This document shows positions 55,223-63,696 of a DNA stretch of 64,000 bases, piece after piece (positions within the stretch are counted from its first letter, which is position 1; each line of letters opens with the position of its first letter). The position numbers and the translations under genes were made by a program. This stretch comes from JBEDUK01 sp963781595 (GTDB lineage Bacteria > Actinomycetota > UBA4738). The DNA lies in assembly GCA_963781595.1 (NCBI GenBank), contig CAWAGG010000006.1:2976001-3040000 (forward strand). The letters run 5' to 3'. Below the pieces are notes generated by a model. The model ran no database searches. It saw only the letters and a program-made list of their open reading frames with translations, and was not told where the DNA came from.

Positions 55223-56283
55223 CAGCGCACCTCCTCGAGCGCTGCGCCTCCCGCCGTCGCACGGGCCGGAACGCCGAGGAAAGCACGGACGTCGTCCTCG
55301 ATCCGCCGCACGCGCGCGGGGTCGAGCGGCCGCGGGCTACGGTGCCCGAGGATGAACTCGTCGAGCGCGCCCTCCGTGGAGTACCGGGGCGTGTATCCGA
55401 AGTCCCGCCGCAGCCGCGTCGTGTCGACGACCCGCCCGTGGACGAGCAGGGGGACCTGATCCGCGGGGAAGTCCACGAGCCCCGAGCGCCGGACGCTCCT
55501 GGCCGTGGTGCTCGCCAGGAACAGCGGCACGGGCAGTGCGACCTTCCCGCACCGACGGATCGCTTGCGAGAGGTACAGCACGCCGTCGCCCGCGACGTTG
55601 AAGATGCCCGGCCGGTCACCGCGCGAGGCGATCCGGAGGACCTCGATGCCGTCGTCCTCGTGCACGAACTGGATCCTCGGGTCGTGTCCAAGCGCCGTCG
55701 GAACGACCGGGAGCGACAGGTACCGCGTGAGCGGTGTCTCGATCTGCGAGCCCATGAAGTTCGCGAAGCGCAGGATCGTCATGCAGACGTCCGGGCGGCG
55801 GCGGGCGAAGTCCCGAGCTGCCTGCGCCACCTCGACCGCGTCCTTCGCGTAGCCGTGCCTCGGGATCTCGTGCGGGGTCATGTCCTCGGTGAACGCCGCC
55901 GGGTCCTCCGGGCTCGAGCCGTAGACGGCCGTCGTGGACTTCATCACGACCGTGCGCAGGGTCGGGAGCTTCTGCGCCGCGGCGAACAGCTGCAGCGAGC
56001 CGATCACGTTGATCTCTTTCATGGCGCTGCGCCCGCCGACGCGGGTCGGCGTGGCGATGATCGCCAGATGAAGCAACGTGTCGATGCACCTGTCCTCGAG
56101 CGCGCTCAGGACCAGCGGGTTCCGGATGTCAGCGCGGACGAACTCGGTCCGCTCGAGGTCCACCTCTGGCTGGTCGAGGTCGATCCCGAAGATCGCTTCG
56201 ACCTCGGGATCGGCTTCGAGCTGCTGCGCCAATCGGCCGGCGAGGTGCCTGGAGATCCCGGTGATCGCGACCCGTTGACCCAT
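55222..56283 (-). CDS. NAD-dependent epimerase/dehydratase (extended SDR)
   Basis: A 353-residue Rossmann enzyme. The nucleotide loop is degenerate for the family (VAITGISRHLAGRLA in place of GxxGxxG). The active site is present as Ser-Thr in MKSTTAVYG and a Tyr-Lys pair in RHGYAKDAVE. The substrate, nucleotide sugar or other, is unknown. It is coupled to the acyltransferase downstream; this pair is common in actinobacteria. Confidence 0.85.
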   Translation of the reverse strand: MGQRVAITGISRHLAGRLAQQLEADPEVEAIFGIDLDQPEVDLERTEFVRADIRNPLVLSALEDRCIDTLLHLAIIATPTRVGGRSAMKEINVIGSLQLFAAAQKLPTLRTVVMKSTTAVYGSSPEDPAAFTEDMTPHEIPRHGYAKDAVEVAQAARDFARRRPDVCMTILRFANFMGSQIETPLTRYLSLPVVPTALGHDPRIQFVHEDDGIEVLRIASRGDRPGIFNVAGDGVLYLSQAIRRCGKVALPVPLFLASTTARSVRRSGLVDFPADQVPLLVHGRVVDTTRLRRDFGYTPRYSTEGALDEFILGHRSPRPLDPARVRRIEDDVRAFLGVPARATAGGAALEEVR

Positions 56284-56293
56284 GGCTTCCAGC

Positions 56294-56581
56294 CTACCCG
56301 TCGGCGACCGGCCGGAGCTCGACCGTGTCGTCGATCCGCAGGCCGAACCGGTCAGACGCGCGTCCGCGGTTCACCGCCATCTCGAGCCAGCCCGCCGAAC
56401 CCACGATGGAGGATGACGTCGTCGGCGTCGGTCGCCCGGGCTTCGACGGCGCCGCCGGGGGCTTTCCACGCGAGCGACAGCGAGCCGTTGTCGGGCCCCA
56501 CGAGCGATCACGCCGTGGCACACGCCTACGAAACCCGTCGCCCGAGCCGAAGTCCGATACGCACACGACCGGCCGCGTCAC
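56294..56581 (-). pseudogene. Remnant of a SAM hydroxide adenosyltransferase (DUF62) gene
   Basis: Pieces of this family survive in different frames. The start reads RPVVCVSDFGSGDGF and, shifted, FVGVCHGVIA. A middle piece in another frame reads GPDNGSLSLAW. The end, back in the first frame, is WLEMAVNRGRASDRFGLRIDD. The whole is under 300 bases against about 780 for an intact gene, so large inner parts are gone. This mix of deletions and shifts is real decay, not a simple base error. Confidence 0.65.
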
Positions 56582-56615
56582 GGCACCGTGCGGGCGACGC
56601 GTCGCCGCGGGGGCC

Positions 56616-56723
56616 CTACTTGCCTTGCTGCCGGCGCTGCCAACGGGTCTTCTTCAGCAGCTTCTTGTGCTTCTTCTTGCGCATCTTCTTGCGACGCTTC
56701 TTGACGACGGAAGACAACCTCAC
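56616..56723 (-). CDS. Tiny basic ribosomal protein, bS22 / AURKAIP1-COX24 type
   Basis: A 35-residue protein made mostly of Lys and Arg (SVVKKRRKKMRKKKHKKLL, ending TRWQRRQQGK). This is the pattern of the small actinobacterial protein annotated as AURKAIP1/COX24-domain protein, seen as bS22 on mycobacterial ribosomes. A GTG start lies behind GGAAAGGGC. It is below the size cutoff of most gene finders, but residue use leaves little doubt. Confidence 0.85.
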   Translation of the reverse strand: MRLSSVVKKRRKKMRKKKHKKLLKKTRWQRRQQGK

Positions 56724-56821
56724 GCCCTTTCCGAGCCGTGAACGGAAGCGTGAGTCTAATCGGTTTGGCGGAGGGACGCCGCCCCGTCGCGCCGGTCCGG
56801 CCGTCTCGCCCCGGCCGGCGT

Positions 56822-57712
56822 TCAGTCCGTTCCGAACAGGTTCCGGAGGTCGACCTTCCGCACGCGGAAGTCGGGTTCGACCCGTACGGAGCCGAGCTTG
56901 AGCGCCTTGGGCGCCTCGGCGACCGGGGAGATCAGCCGGAGGAGGTCCTCCTCGGGCGCGTGCTCGAGGATCCCCAATCCGGTGTACTCGCCCTTGCCGT
57001 CGGAAAGCCCGACGAGCAGACGATGGAGCTGCGACAGCTCGAACAACGTCGGGAGCGCCGGCATGAACACGGTCGGCTTGATCCGCCATCGCTGCGCCGG
57101 CTCGGCGAAGTACGCGCGCATCGCCCGCTCGCGGAACGCGGCGCGTTCCTCGACCGAGGTCGGCTTCACGTCGGGATGGACGGGCAGCGAGACAACGTCC
57201 GTGGCGAAGAACCGGTGGACGATGCCCAGCAGCGGGTCGAGCTCGGCGCCCCGCTGCAGACCGATCACCACGTCGGGGCGGAGCATCTCGACCTTGTGGT
57301 ACTTGAGGATCTGGCCGTACACGCCGGAGACCAGGCCCGACGTGTCCACGACGACGAGCTCGGCGCCGCCGTCGAACGCCCGGTCGAGCAGCCTGGCGGC
57401 GCCGACCACGAGCGGCAGCAGCTGGCCCTGGGGAGAGATCGAGCCCACGAAGCCGATCGCATCGGCACGCGCGAGCCGGTCGGGTTCGAGGTCGGAGGCC
57501 TCGCCGATCATGCGCAGGCCCACGGTGGTCGGTGGGCCGACGGCCTTCTGCCCGAGGTCGGCGTCCAGGTAGGCGACCGGGCGGCCGCCCCGGACGGCGG
57601 CGGCCGCGACGGCCTTGCCGAGCGTCGTCTTCCCGGTGTCGAGGCCGCCCACCAGCATCACGACGCCGCTCGTTCCAGCGACCCGTTCGACGACCGCCTG
57701 ATGCGGATCCAC
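56822..57712 (-). CDS. Clp1/polynucleotide-kinase-like P-loop protein
   Basis: A 296-residue NTPase with Walker A GGLDTGKTT, a DADLGQKAVGPPTT block and a Walker B strand ending VVVDTSGLV. This layout matches the Clp1/NOL9/Grc3 type of polynucleotide 5'-kinases of eukaryotes and archaea. Its substrate in bacteria is not known. The C-terminal 90 residues form a small domain. A GTG start follows GAGAGGGG. A hairpin-like repeat (CCCCTCTCGACGAGGGG) lies just before it. Confidence 0.75.
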   Translation of the reverse strand: MDPHQAVVERVAGTSGVVMLVGGLDTGKTTLGKAVAAAAVRGGRPVAYLDADLGQKAVGPPTTVGLRMIGEASDLEPDRLARADAIGFVGSISPQGQLLPLVVGAARLLDRAFDGGAELVVVDTSGLVSGVYGQILKYHKVEMLRPDVVIGLQRGAELDPLLGIVHRFFATDVVSLPVHPDVKPTSVEERAAFRERAMRAYFAEPAQRWRIKPTVFMPALPTLFELSQLHRLLVGLSDGKGEYTGLGILEHAPEEDLLRLISPVAEAPKALKLGSVRVEPDFRVRKVDLRNLFGTD

Positions 57713-58044
57713 GTGATACCCCTCTCGACGAGGGGCGCGCCTACGCGGGTCCTATCGCTCGCGTCCCCACGGATGGATCAGCACCGGACCCGCGGATCCG
57801 CGATCCGCTGGTCGCGGTTCGCGACGCGCGGAGGATCTCGCCCGGCCACAGCCGAACCACCGTATGTCGATCGTTCCGGTCCGGTGGCATCGCTGCCATC
57901 GGCTCGCTCTCCATGGCGTTCCGATCCATCGTTCCCAGCCGGCACACGCGTTCGATAGAACCAACGTGGCTCGCCCCGAGGGCTCGCTCGTTCCGGACGA
58001 TTCTACGACTCGGCGGTCGGCCGGTGACTTCGGCTGGCGGCCGA
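57713..58044. other. Intergenic region, 332 bases
   Basis: The stretch lies between the Clp1-like gene and the phosphatase-like gene, both on the minus strand. Several short frames cross it, but none has a ribosome site or a sensible composition. The part next to the Clp1-like start holds that gene's ribosome site inside a small inverted repeat. I see no RNA gene. Confidence 0.5.
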
Positions 58045-58905
58045 TCAGGCCGCAGGCGGGAACGCGCTCGCGATCGCCTGGAAGCACGGCCAGTAGGCCT
58101 CGGGACGAACGTTGTCGTCCATGCAGATCACGTGCTCGGTTCGGCCCTGCGAACGCGCCACGACCGGGGCCGGGTCGTTCACGTCGACGATCGAGATCGT
58201 CTCGATGCCTGCCTCGATAGCCGCGCCGGCGAACCCGTGATCGGCGAACACCAGATCCGGCGCGGCCTCGGCGAGCAGGAGCTGCATCGGTTCGGCCGAA
58301 TGCGTGTGCAGCATGTCGGCCTTGCCCGTGTAGACCGCCACCCCGCCGAAGTACCGGATCTCGCGGCCCCGGCCGTCGTGGTCCCACGAGAACCCGTCAA
58401 GGGGCTCGAGGAGCTTCGCGCCGCATCGTTCGAGGAGCGCGCCGACGGCCTGGTACAGCAGCAGCAGTCCCCCAGGGTGCCCGGTGGCCAGCAGGACGTC
58501 CTCGCCCCGGGACGCAGCCTCAGCGAGCCGAACGCCGGCCGCGGCGCACGCGGTGAGCACTCGATCCGGATCCACGGCCATCGGGCCGTCCTGGAGGCTC
58601 GGATCGGGGTCGAACCCGGCCGCATCCGCCATCAGGCCGAGGACCTGGGCGAACGACGGCGCGTCCGGGCCGTCGCCCGAGACCCCGGTGAGGCCGAACC
58701 GCGCGACCGGGTCGCCGTCGAGGAGTTGGTGGATCTTCCACCGCACGTTGCGCCGGTCGTGCGAGGTGACGCGGCCGGCGACGCATCCTGAGACCAGCGC
58801 GGCCGCGAGCTCGTTCCGCGTGTGGTCGCCACGCTCCCACCGCCCACCGGTGCCCGCGAGGTGCGGCTGCGCCCCCTGCCGTTCGTATGGTTTCCTTCTC
58901 ACCAC
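58045..58905 (-). CDS. Phosphatase-like protein of an actinobacterial family
   Basis: A 286-residue soluble protein resembling proteins labelled simply phosphatase in actinobacteria. Visible blocks are RTWx-free N-terminus with HTRNELAAALVSG, a central DVLLATGHPGGLLLLYQAVG, and DLVFADHGFAGAAIEAGIETISIVDVNDP near the end, with several acidic residues that could bind metal. No classic phosphatase motif is seen, so the function is inferred weakly. It is divergent from the SDR gene at 58931 with only 25 bases between. Confidence 0.65.
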   Translation of the reverse strand: MVRRKPYERQGAQPHLAGTGGRWERGDHTRNELAAALVSGCVAGRVTSHDRRNVRWKIHQLLDGDPVARFGLTGVSGDGPDAPSFAQVLGLMADAAGFDPDPSLQDGPMAVDPDRVLTACAAAGVRLAEAASRGEDVLLATGHPGGLLLLYQAVGALLERCGAKLLEPLDGFSWDHDGRGREIRYFGGVAVYTGKADMLHTHSAEPMQLLLAEAAPDLVFADHGFAGAAIEAGIETISIVDVNDPAPVVARSQGRTEHVICMDDNVRPEAYWPCFQAIASAFPPAA

Positions 58906-58930
58906 GTCGATGCTAGAGGAGGATCCGCGG

Positions 58931-59722
58931 ATGACGACCCAGATGCCCGACTATCGCCTCGACGGGAAGGTGGCGATCGTCACCGGAGGGAGCAAGGGGA
59001 TCGGGCGGGCGATCGCGGAGGCCTTCGCAGCGGCCGGCGCGTCGGTCGTCGTGATGGCCCGGGGCCAGGAGGCGATCGACGACGCGGTCGCGGCGATCGG
59101 GGGCGCCGGCGGGCAGGCGATCGGCGTGAGCGGCGACGCCACCGACGCCGATGCCATGCAGGTGGTCGTGGACCGCGCGGTCGCCGAGTTCGGGACCCTC
59201 GACGTGCTGGTCAACAACGCGGGCGCGGCGCCGTTCATGAGCACGATCGAGGCGATCCGGCCCGAGGGGTTCGAGAAGTACTTCCGGATCAACTTCTGGA
59301 GCGCGGTGAACGGCATCAGGGCTGTCGCGCCGGTCCTGATGGCGAAGGGGTCGGGCGCGGTGCTGAACCTGGCGTCCGTGGCCGCGTTCATCGCGAACCC
59401 GGGTCTCTCGTACTACGGCACGGCGAAGGCCGCGATCGTGAACCTGACGAAGACCGTCTCCCGCGAATGGGCCGGGTACGGGATCCGCGTCAACGCGCTG
59501 GCCCCAGGCTGGATCGAGACCGAGATGAACGTCGGCGCACGCGGGAGCCCCGAGTTCGTCCGCACGACGCTGGCGTCGATCCCGCTCGGCCGATGGGGCG
59601 TGCCCGAAGATGTGGCGTCGGCGGCCCTGTTCCTGTGTTCGCCGGCGGCCTCGTGGATCACGGGCTCCGTGTTGATCGTCGACGGCGGACAGACGACGAC
59701 CGCGCTCGGCGGGATGGCCTGA
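58931..59722 (+). CDS. SDR-family oxidoreductase (3-ketoacyl reductase-like)
   Basis: A classical short-chain dehydrogenase of 263 residues. It has VTGGSKGIGRAIAEAF (NAD(P) loop), NNAGAAPF, a Ser in LNLASVAA and the catalytic YYGTAK. The end GSVLIVDGGQT is typical of the FabG-like group. The ATG is eight bases after GAGGAGG. Substrate unknown. The next SDR gene follows after one base, so they are coupled. Confidence 0.9.
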   Translation: MTTQMPDYRLDGKVAIVTGGSKGIGRAIAEAFAAAGASVVVMARGQEAIDDAVAAIGGAGGQAIGVSGDATDADAMQVVVDRAVAEFGTLDVLVNNAGAAPFMSTIEAIRPEGFEKYFRINFWSAVNGIRAVAPVLMAKGSGAVLNLASVAAFIANPGLSYYGTAKAAIVNLTKTVSREWAGYGIRVNALAPGWIETEMNVGARGSPEFVRTTLASIPLGRWGVPEDVASAALFLCSPAASWITGSVLIVDGGQTTTALGGMA

Positions 59723-59723
59723 G

Positions 59724-60524
59724 ATGGAGCTGCGCGGCTCGGTCGTGACCGTCACCGGCGCGTCGGCCGGGATCGGATGGGCGACCGCCTGGGCGTTCGC
59801 GTCGAAGGGGGCGACGGTGGTCGTGACGGCGCGGAGGCTCGAACGCCTCGAGGCGTTGGTCGAGGAGATCTCGCTGCGGGGCGGGACCGCGTCGGCGGTG
59901 GCCTGCGACGTCGGCGACCGGGCATCGGTCGAGCGCCTGCACGAACGCGTCGTCGAGCTGCACGGTCGCTGCGACGTCCTGGTGAACAACGCCGGCATCC
60001 CGGGCGGCGGGGACTTCCTGACGCTCCCGATCGAGAAGATCGAGGAGCTCGTTCGGACGAACTTCCTCGGCGTCGTCTATGGCTGCAGGGCGTTCCTGCC
60101 CGGGATGGTCGAACGCGGCAGCGGGCACGTCGTGAACGTGGCGTCGATGGCGGGACGGTTCGCCGTACCCGGATCGGCCGTCTACAGCGGAACGAAGCAC
60201 GCGGTGGTCGGGTTCAGCGAGGCGCTCTACTACGATCTGCACGACCGCGGTGTCGTCGTCACGGTCGTGAACCCGGCGCTCGTCACGACCGAACGGTTCC
60301 CGCACGACGACGTCAACCCGCGTCTGGTGATGAAGCCCGAACGGATCGCGGCCACGATCGTGGACGCCGTGCGGCGAGGCAAGGGTCCTGAGGTCTCCGT
60401 GCCACGGTCGCTGGCTGCCGCGCAGGCCGTCCGCGTGCTGGCGCCGCCCGTGTACCGCTCCGGCCTGCGCAGGGTGGCGAAGACACGGGTCCGCCCCACC
60501 GACGCCGACCCCCATCAGCGGTAG
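59724..60524 (+). CDS. SDR-family oxidoreductase
   Basis: A second classical short-chain dehydrogenase, 266 residues, with VTGASAGIGWATAWAF, CDVGD, NNAGIPGGG, a Ser in VNVASMAG and catalytic YSGTKHAV. The C-terminal 60 residues are longer and more basic than in the neighbour, as in SDRs that sit near membranes. It lies one base after the first SDR and converges on acuC. Confidence 0.9.
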   Translation: MELRGSVVTVTGASAGIGWATAWAFASKGATVVVTARRLERLEALVEEISLRGGTASAVACDVGDRASVERLHERVVELHGRCDVLVNNAGIPGGGDFLTLPIEKIEELVRTNFLGVVYGCRAFLPGMVERGSGHVVNVASMAGRFAVPGSAVYSGTKHAVVGFSEALYYDLHDRGVVVTVVNPALVTTERFPHDDVNPRLVMKPERIAATIVDAVRRGKGPEVSVPRSLAAAQAVRVLAPPVYRSGLRRVAKTRVRPTDADPHQR

Positions 60525-60535
60525 CCGGGCACATC

Positions 60536-61693
60536 CTAGGCCAGGTCGTGCTTGGGGAAGATCTTCCTGCGGATCTCGTCGACGACCCACCCGGCCGCGC
60601 CCTCGTTGCCTCGCGCGGTGACCTCATGTTCGGACAGCGTCGTCGGCACCGGTTCCCCGCCGGTCTCGCGTTCGGCCCTCGCGACCCAGGCGTGCGGGAG
60701 CGCATCGTGCAGGGTCGTCAGGCGCCCGGTCATCTCCGCGAAGTAGATCGTCCACGCGCGTGGGACCACTCGAGCCCACTGGTACCCACCGCCGCCGGTC
60801 GCGAGCCACCGTCCGCCGGCGGCGTCGTGAGCCAGCTCGTGGAGGACGCCGGACGCCTCGAGGTACGCGGCGGTCGTCAGGTTCATCGTCGCGAGCGGAT
60901 CGGTGTGATGCGTGTCGCATCCGAGCTGCGTCACCAGGACGTCCGGCCTCCATCGCGTCACGAGCGGGACGACGACCTTCTTGAACGCCCAGAGCCACGA
61001 GCCATCGCCGCTGAACGGCATCATCGGGACGTTCACCTTCGTCCCGACGGCGTCGCCGCGACCCATCTCGTCGACGAACCCGGTGCCCGGGAAGAGGAAC
61101 CGCCCGTCCTCGTGGATCGACACGGTCAGCACACGCGGTTCGTCGAAGAAGATCGCCTGCGGCCCGTCACCGTGGTGGACGTCGACGTCGACGTAGGCGA
61201 TCCGGACGGCGCCGTGTTCGAGGAGCCAGCGGATCGCGATCGCCGGGTCGTCGTAGACGCAGAAGCCGCTCGCGCGCTCGGGCATCGCGTGGTGCAGGCC
61301 GCCGGCCGGGTTGAACGCGTGCTGCGCGCGGCCGGACCATACCGCCTCCGCCGCAGCCAGTGTCGACCCGACGACGCGCGCCGAAGCCTCGTGCATGTCC
61401 GCGAAGATGGGGTTGTCGCCGGGCCCGAACCCGAACCGGGCCCAATCCCCGTGCTCGAAGTGACCGGCGGCGCGGACGGCATCGATGTAGCGCCCGGTAT
61501 GGACCAGCGCGATCTCCTCATCGGTCGCCGCCCGCCCGGGCGTCTCTCGCACTCGTGTCCCGTCGACCAGGCCGTACGCGTGGATCAGGTCCCGGGTCAG
61601 GAACACGCGCGCCGGCCGCAAGGGGTGCTGTGCGCCGTGGTCGTACCGGGGGCCGTCCTCGCCGATCCAGATCAGCTCGACCGAATCGCTCAC
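60536..61693 (-). CDS. acuC: Acetoin utilization deacetylase AcuC
   Basis: A zinc deacetylase of the histone deacetylase superfamily, 385 residues. The start YDHGAQHPLRPARVFLTRDLI, the DVDVHHGDGPQAIFF block with the metal Asp-His pair, the GTGFVDEMGRG loop and TGGGGYQWARV match AcuC. In Bacillus it removes acetyl from acetyl-CoA synthetase. A GTG start overlaps the stop of the next membrane gene. Confidence 0.92.
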   Translation of the reverse strand: MSDSVELIWIGEDGPRYDHGAQHPLRPARVFLTRDLIHAYGLVDGTRVRETPGRAATDEEIALVHTGRYIDAVRAAGHFEHGDWARFGFGPGDNPIFADMHEASARVVGSTLAAAEAVWSGRAQHAFNPAGGLHHAMPERASGFCVYDDPAIAIRWLLEHGAVRIAYVDVDVHHGDGPQAIFFDEPRVLTVSIHEDGRFLFPGTGFVDEMGRGDAVGTKVNVPMMPFSGDGSWLWAFKKVVVPLVTRWRPDVLVTQLGCDTHHTDPLATMNLTTAAYLEASGVLHELAHDAAGGRWLATGGGGYQWARVVPRAWTIYFAEMTGRLTTLHDALPHAWVARAERETGGEPVPTTLSEHEVTARGNEGAAGWVVDEIRRKIFPKHDLA

Positions 61694-63696
61694 CGTTCCA
61701 CCCCGTTCGGCGCCCGCTGCGGGCCGGGCGCGTCGGCCAGCGGGCCGGGCGGCGTCGCGCGCGACGGACGTCCGGCGAACGCGTCCAGCGTCGGCACGAG
61801 GATCCCCACCATCGCGTACAGGAAGGCCGGAGACGCCGCGGTCGACCCCGTGTCGTTCACCACGTAGCTCACCAGCGCGGCGACGATCAGCACCACGATC
61901 GCGGTGCGCCACCGGTCGTCGGCCAGCCCGATCGCCAGGCATCCGGGGCGGCGCACCGTCAGCCAGAACAGGACGAAGAGCCCGAGCAGGGGGATCAGCA
62001 CCGCGACGTCGCTCGCGACCAACCGGACGCCGACGCCCAGCCGATCCACGATCGTCGAGAGGAACGTCCCGAGCGACCCGGCTGCCCGTTCGACGAAGCG
62101 CGTCCCGTGGGTCGGCTTCGCCGCGAGGAACCGGTTCGCCGCGAGCACCGCGCCCAGACCGGCCACGGCGAACAGCGCGGCGATCGCGAGCCCGGAGGGC
62201 CGGACCGTGCCGCCGTCGTGCCGGATCGCGAACCACAACCCCGCCGCGACGAACAACGTGATCGAGCCGCCGATGTCGGCGCCGAGCGACGGCCATCCCG
62301 CCAGCAGACCCGCGCCCGCGAGGAGCGCGGTCCCCCACCCCAGCGAGAGGCCGGCGGCGACGAACAGCGCGCTCGCGAGCAGCGGCGAGATACCGAAGTT
62401 CGGCAGGCCGAAGAAACGCACGCCGTCGAACAGCACCCCGCCCTCGAGCGGCAGACGCAGCGCGTGCGAACCGGTGAGCAGGTCGCCGGCGATGAACACC
62501 AACCCGACCATGCCGATGAACCGGAGTGGAGGGCATGGTCCGGGGAAGCGCACGAACGCCGCCAGCGCCGCCAGCGCCACCGGCGCCAGCAGCACGTAGG
62601 GGACCACGACCCCGTACGTGAACCGCGGGAGCAGACCGCCCGCGAGGACCACGACGGGGAGCGCTGCTCCGGCGAGCGCCATGAACCGGAGCGCGGCCGC
62701 GGCGCGCGCGGAGATCCGGCGCCTGGCGTTCACCCAGATCAACCCGGCGATCGCGGCGATCCCCGCGAGGACGACCACCGCGAGCTCGAGCATCTGGACG
62801 GGGAACCGGATACGGCGCACGTCCATCTGCTTGGCGTACAGGCCGAACGGCGCGTCGCCGGCGACGCGGACCGGCTGTCCGTCCATCTCGGCCGGGGCCG
62901 CGACGCCGAACGCGTCCAGCACGGTCGGGGCGACGTCGGTGTTCGCGACGAGCCCCGGCTGCCGTGTGCTATCCGAGGTCAGACCGTGCATCGGGCCGTT
63001 CGCGGGAAACAGACCGGCAGGGAGCCCGCGGGCCACGATCAGCGGTGTGACCTCGTCCCCGGCGGCGTCCATCGCCGGCGACGGCAGCGGGACGAGCACC
63101 ATGACGAACGTCGGCACGGCCGGCAGGCGTTCGACGTGGGCGCGGACACCGCGGCCGAGCTCGTCGGGCGAACCCGCCAGCGCGATCACGTCGATCCCGG
63201 CGGGCGGATGCGCGGGATCCGGGGGCGTCGGCCTCGTCTGCGCGCACGGCCCGCCTCCGTCCGCCGTGAGGACCATGAGGTCGAGACGGTCCGCCGGGTC
63301 CGCCTCGGGTTGGAAGGCGCTCACCGCGCAGTCCTCGACGCCCGTCGCGCCCAGCGCCTGCATCATCAGCGCTCGCTCGGAACTGCCTCGGTCCGCGATG
63401 GGCGAGCCGGCACCGATCGTCAGGTAGCGTGACGATCCCCGTCCGTCGCCGCCGCGTGGGACCGCCGTGGTCATCAAACCCGCGCCGCCGGCACGAGCGA
63501 GCTGGCGGAACTCCGGCACCGTCATCGCCTGCGCGAACGACATCCCGGGAAGGACGAACAGGACCGCTCGGCCGACCTGCGACGCCTCGCCCGCGGTCGC
63601 CGGCGCCGGCGCCCGCGCGGCGAGCGAGAGGTTCGACCCGAGTGCCACCGGCACGACCAGCGTCACCAGCAGGAGGCCGGCGCGCCCCCGGGTCAC
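61690..63696 (-). CDS. Large membrane protein with a phosphatase-superfamily-like outer domain
   Basis: A 668-residue protein, GTG start overlapping the murA stop. A signal-like helix is followed by an outer domain of about 270 residues that resembles the alkaline phosphatase/sulfatase fold (RAVLFVLPGMSF near the start; ANTDVAPTVLDAFGVAAP near the end). The metal-binding residues of true phosphatases are not complete. About 11-12 helices then follow. Its place beside murA suggests a cell-envelope role; no function is known to me. Confidence 0.7.
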   Translation of the reverse strand: MTRGRAGLLLVTLVVPVALGSNLSLAARAPAPATAGEASQVGRAVLFVLPGMSFAQAMTVPEFRQLARAGGAGLMTTAVPRGGDGRGSSRYLTIGAGSPIADRGSSERALMMQALGATGVEDCAVSAFQPEADPADRLDLMVLTADGGGPCAQTRPTPPDPAHPPAGIDVIALAGSPDELGRGVRAHVERLPAVPTFVMVLVPLPSPAMDAAGDEVTPLIVARGLPAGLFPANGPMHGLTSDSTRQPGLVANTDVAPTVLDAFGVAAPAEMDGQPVRVAGDAPFGLYAKQMDVRRIRFPVQMLELAVVVLAGIAAIAGLIWVNARRRISARAAAALRFMALAGAALPVVVLAGGLLPRFTYGVVVPYVLLAPVALAALAAFVRFPGPCPPLRFIGMVGLVFIAGDLLTGSHALRLPLEGGVLFDGVRFFGLPNFGISPLLASALFVAAGLSLGWGTALLAGAGLLAGWPSLGADIGGSITLFVAAGLWFAIRHDGGTVRPSGLAIAALFAVAGLGAVLAANRFLAAKPTHGTRFVERAAGSLGTFLSTIVDRLGVGVRLVASDVAVLIPLLGLFVLFWLTVRRPGCLAIGLADDRWRTAIVVLIVAALVSYVVNDTGSTAASPAFLYAMVGILVPTLDAFAGRPSRATPPGPLADAPGPQRAPNGVER

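Noticed and set aside
57752..58387. Minus-strand frame in the gap after the Clp1-like gene
   Set aside because: Overlaps the phosphatase-like gene in another frame and shows only Arg/Gly-rich text.
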